The position numbers were made by a program, and so were the translations under genes. Positions 37,629-38,881 of a stretch of DNA of 38,881 nucleotides are shown in pieces. Position 1 is the first letter of the stretch. Each line of letters opens with the position of its first letter. The notes beneath the pieces were generated by a model. That model did no database searches and was not told the origin of the DNA. It saw only the letters and a program-made list of their open reading frames with translations. Source of the stretch: a virus; IMG/VR virus record IMGVR_UViG_3300044529_000040, positions 1 to 38,881 of that record; one strand, 5' to 3'.

Positions 37629-38212
37629 TGAACGTTCCTCCAGCTCTTACCGACCTGAACCTTCGATATGGTGCTGGGACCGACGCCAAACCGACGCGCC
37701 AATTCGGACCCGGGAGTCACGCCTCGGCCGCGACGGATCGCCAACACGTCAGCGTCGCTGAGCTTGGCGGCGGGGTGACGATATCCGGCCACCACGGTTC
37801 CGTGCTCGACTTTATCAGCGGCGTTTTCGGCGCACGTAGCCCAGCGCAGGTGGCGCGGGTTCACACAGGCATCGTGGCCGCGACCGCAGGAGTGCGCAGC
37901 CTCGTGCTTCATGCTCGGAGCAGGCCCGTGCGCGAGTTCGCACATAATGCGGGTGGGCTTTGCGCCCTTCATGTGGGCGCGGCCATCTGGATGCCGTGCA
38001 AACGGCCAGATCAAGCATTCATCCGATAAATGTCCGACGTGCTCTTGTAACCAACGCCTCGGCTCGCCGCGCTTGGACAGATGCTTGAGGACAACGTTCG
38101 GATCGCCATGTCGCTTCCAGCGCTCATAGTGCAGCCTGCAAAAGCCAAAGGCGATCAGGCCGCGATTGCAACCCGACACGGTACACGGTTTGTCGCTCGC
38201 CCAGGCGCTCAT
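37625..38212 (-). CDS. HNH homing endonuclease with HTH tail
   Basis: 195 aa in three parts: an N-terminal CTVSGCNRGLIAFGFCRLHY zinc finger, a central HNH (HEAAHSCGRGHDACVNPRHLR) and a C-terminal HTH (DADVLAIRRGRGVTPGSELA then FGVGPSTISKVQVGKSW). This layout matches phage free-standing homing enzymes with NUMOD-like HTH. Between the exonuclease and the conserved early gene. Confidence 0.85.
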   Translation of the reverse strand: MSAWASDKPCTVSGCNRGLIAFGFCRLHYERWKRHGDPNVVLKHLSKRGEPRRWLQEHVGHLSDECLIWPFARHPDGRAHMKGAKPTRIMCELAHGPAPSMKHEAAHSCGRGHDACVNPRHLRWATCAENAADKVEHGTVVAGYRHPAAKLSDADVLAIRRGRGVTPGSELARRFGVGPSTISKVQVGKSWRNVQ

Positions 38213-38859
38213 CCGGCCAACAGGAGGGCGTTGTTGGCGCCCTCCTGCCCCTGGCCGTAGTTACGGATGCGCGCCACGAGCTGGGCGAGTTCGGCATTGA
38301 AATCATCTACTGCGGCGGCGAGCCCGGCGATGTATGCTTCATCCCGACAGACGCGGACGATCAGCACCGGCATCTTCGGCCAGTAGGACACGAAATCGAG
38401 ATAGTCGCGCTCGCATACCCAAAGCGCGCCCTGGCATTGGGCCTTGTGTTCCGGTGGCAGATCGTTGCGGAGCAGGCGCTCGACTTGAACCGAGGGCTTG
38501 GCGGTCTTGATCTCCAGCAGCCCATCGTCGCCGATCAGCGCGTCTGGGCTGCATCCCTTGGGGCCGTTGGTGATGAAACCGACCAGTTCGGGGTCAGCTT
38601 CATTCAGGAAGGCGTAGTGCTCGCGCGCTGCGGCTTCCATGACCTTGCCGCGCGCCATGTCCGCGCTTTGGTAGGTTTCCTCGGCTTCGCCCGCGACGAT
38701 CTCCCCGGCCAGCCGGTAGAGGTATTTCTTGCGGGTGACGCTTTCGCCGCCGCCCTTGCCGGACGCCATGACGGTTGAAAATTCCGAGGCGGTCGGCAGT
38801 CCGAGACGGGCCTTATACCACTCCGTTGACCCTTGCTCGCATGTGTGAATCTGGATCAT
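38209..38859 (-). CDS. YqaJ/lambda-exonuclease-type recombinase nuclease
   Basis: 216 aa. N-terminal GSTEWYKARLGLPTASEF (residues 10-27), then PDALIGDDGLLEIKTAK with D106, E116 and K118 as the PD-(D/E)xK core, and QCQGALWV (Q141/Q143) downstream. Degrades one strand from DNA ends so that the ERF annealase can pair the exposed strand. Its ATG overlaps the ERF stop across the closed junction (position 105). The next gene is the HNH nuclease. Confidence 0.9.
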   Translation of the reverse strand: MIQIHTCEQGSTEWYKARLGLPTASEFSTVMASGKGGGESVTRKKYLYRLAGEIVAGEAEETYQSADMARGKVMEAAAREHYAFLNEADPELVGFITNGPKGCSPDALIGDDGLLEIKTAKPSVQVERLLRNDLPPEHKAQCQGALWVCERDYLDFVSYWPKMPVLIVRVCRDEAYIAGLAAAVDDFNAELAQLVARIRNYGQGQEGANNALLLAG

Positions 38860-38881
38860 TTGCGATCTCCGGGGAAATCGC
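38755..38881. repeat. Terminal direct repeat, right copy
   Basis: Exact copy of 1-127; contains the start of the YqaJ gene and the end of erf. See the left copy for interpretation. Confidence 0.95.

Noticed and set aside
1-38881. tRNA genes
   Set aside because: No cloverleaf with TTCGA-type T-arm and matching acceptor stem was found by eye in the few non-coding gaps.

Overview
The window is a complete, high-GC tailed-phage genome. Bases 1-127 are repeated exactly at 38755-38881, so the contig closes into a circle of 38,754 unique bases, and the end point cuts an exonuclease gene. The virion genes run in the order of a P22-type podovirus: terminase small and large subunits, portal, scaffold, coat, gp4-like adaptor, gp10-like tail hub, then three ejection proteins. 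A GcrA-family regulator (4674-5162) and the base composition point to an alphaproteobacterial host, possibly Caulobacterales-like. The host call is inference. I recognise no integrase, DNA polymerase, helicase, primase, tRNA or CRISPR array.

Layout. (1) A leftward operon starts at a divergent control region (3918-4033), runs through the contig junction and ends at 33250. It carries many tiny translationally coupled ORFs, a pentapeptide-repeat protein, an ERF annealing protein with a YqaJ-type exonuclease, two HNH nucleases, small zinc-binding and winged-helix proteins, and at its end a PIN-like fragment next to a repeat-containing protein. (2) A rightward early operon (4034-7290) holds a small Cro-like HTH protein, GcrA, an MT-A70 adenine methyltransferase, an HTH protein that may act in replication, and a two-helix membrane protein. 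(3) Two short leftward genes (7337-7766) lie opposite a ribbon-helix-helix regulator (7883-8149). (4) The rightward late region (8213-33253) starts with three signal-peptide proteins. It continues with packaging, head, tail and ejection genes, a glycine-rich tail fibre, and a lysis cassette of coiled-coil membrane protein, GH24 lysozyme and holin-like protein. The two long operons meet tail to tail with overlapping stop codons at 33250-33253.

The parts most worth a second look are these: a micro-protein whose C-terminal half resembles part of this phage's own coat protein; a glycosyltransferase, a sulfotransferase-like protein and a PurD-like ATP-grasp enzyme placed among the virion genes; GcrA encoded almost next to an adenine methyltransferase; two regulator genes with the same promoter-to-ATG spacing that predicts leaderless mRNAs; a homing endonuclease whose ribosome-binding site is locked in a hairpin; and a 62-bp perfect repeat that gives two micro-ORFs the same N-terminus. 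Function calls come from reading translated sequence by eye; no database search was run.
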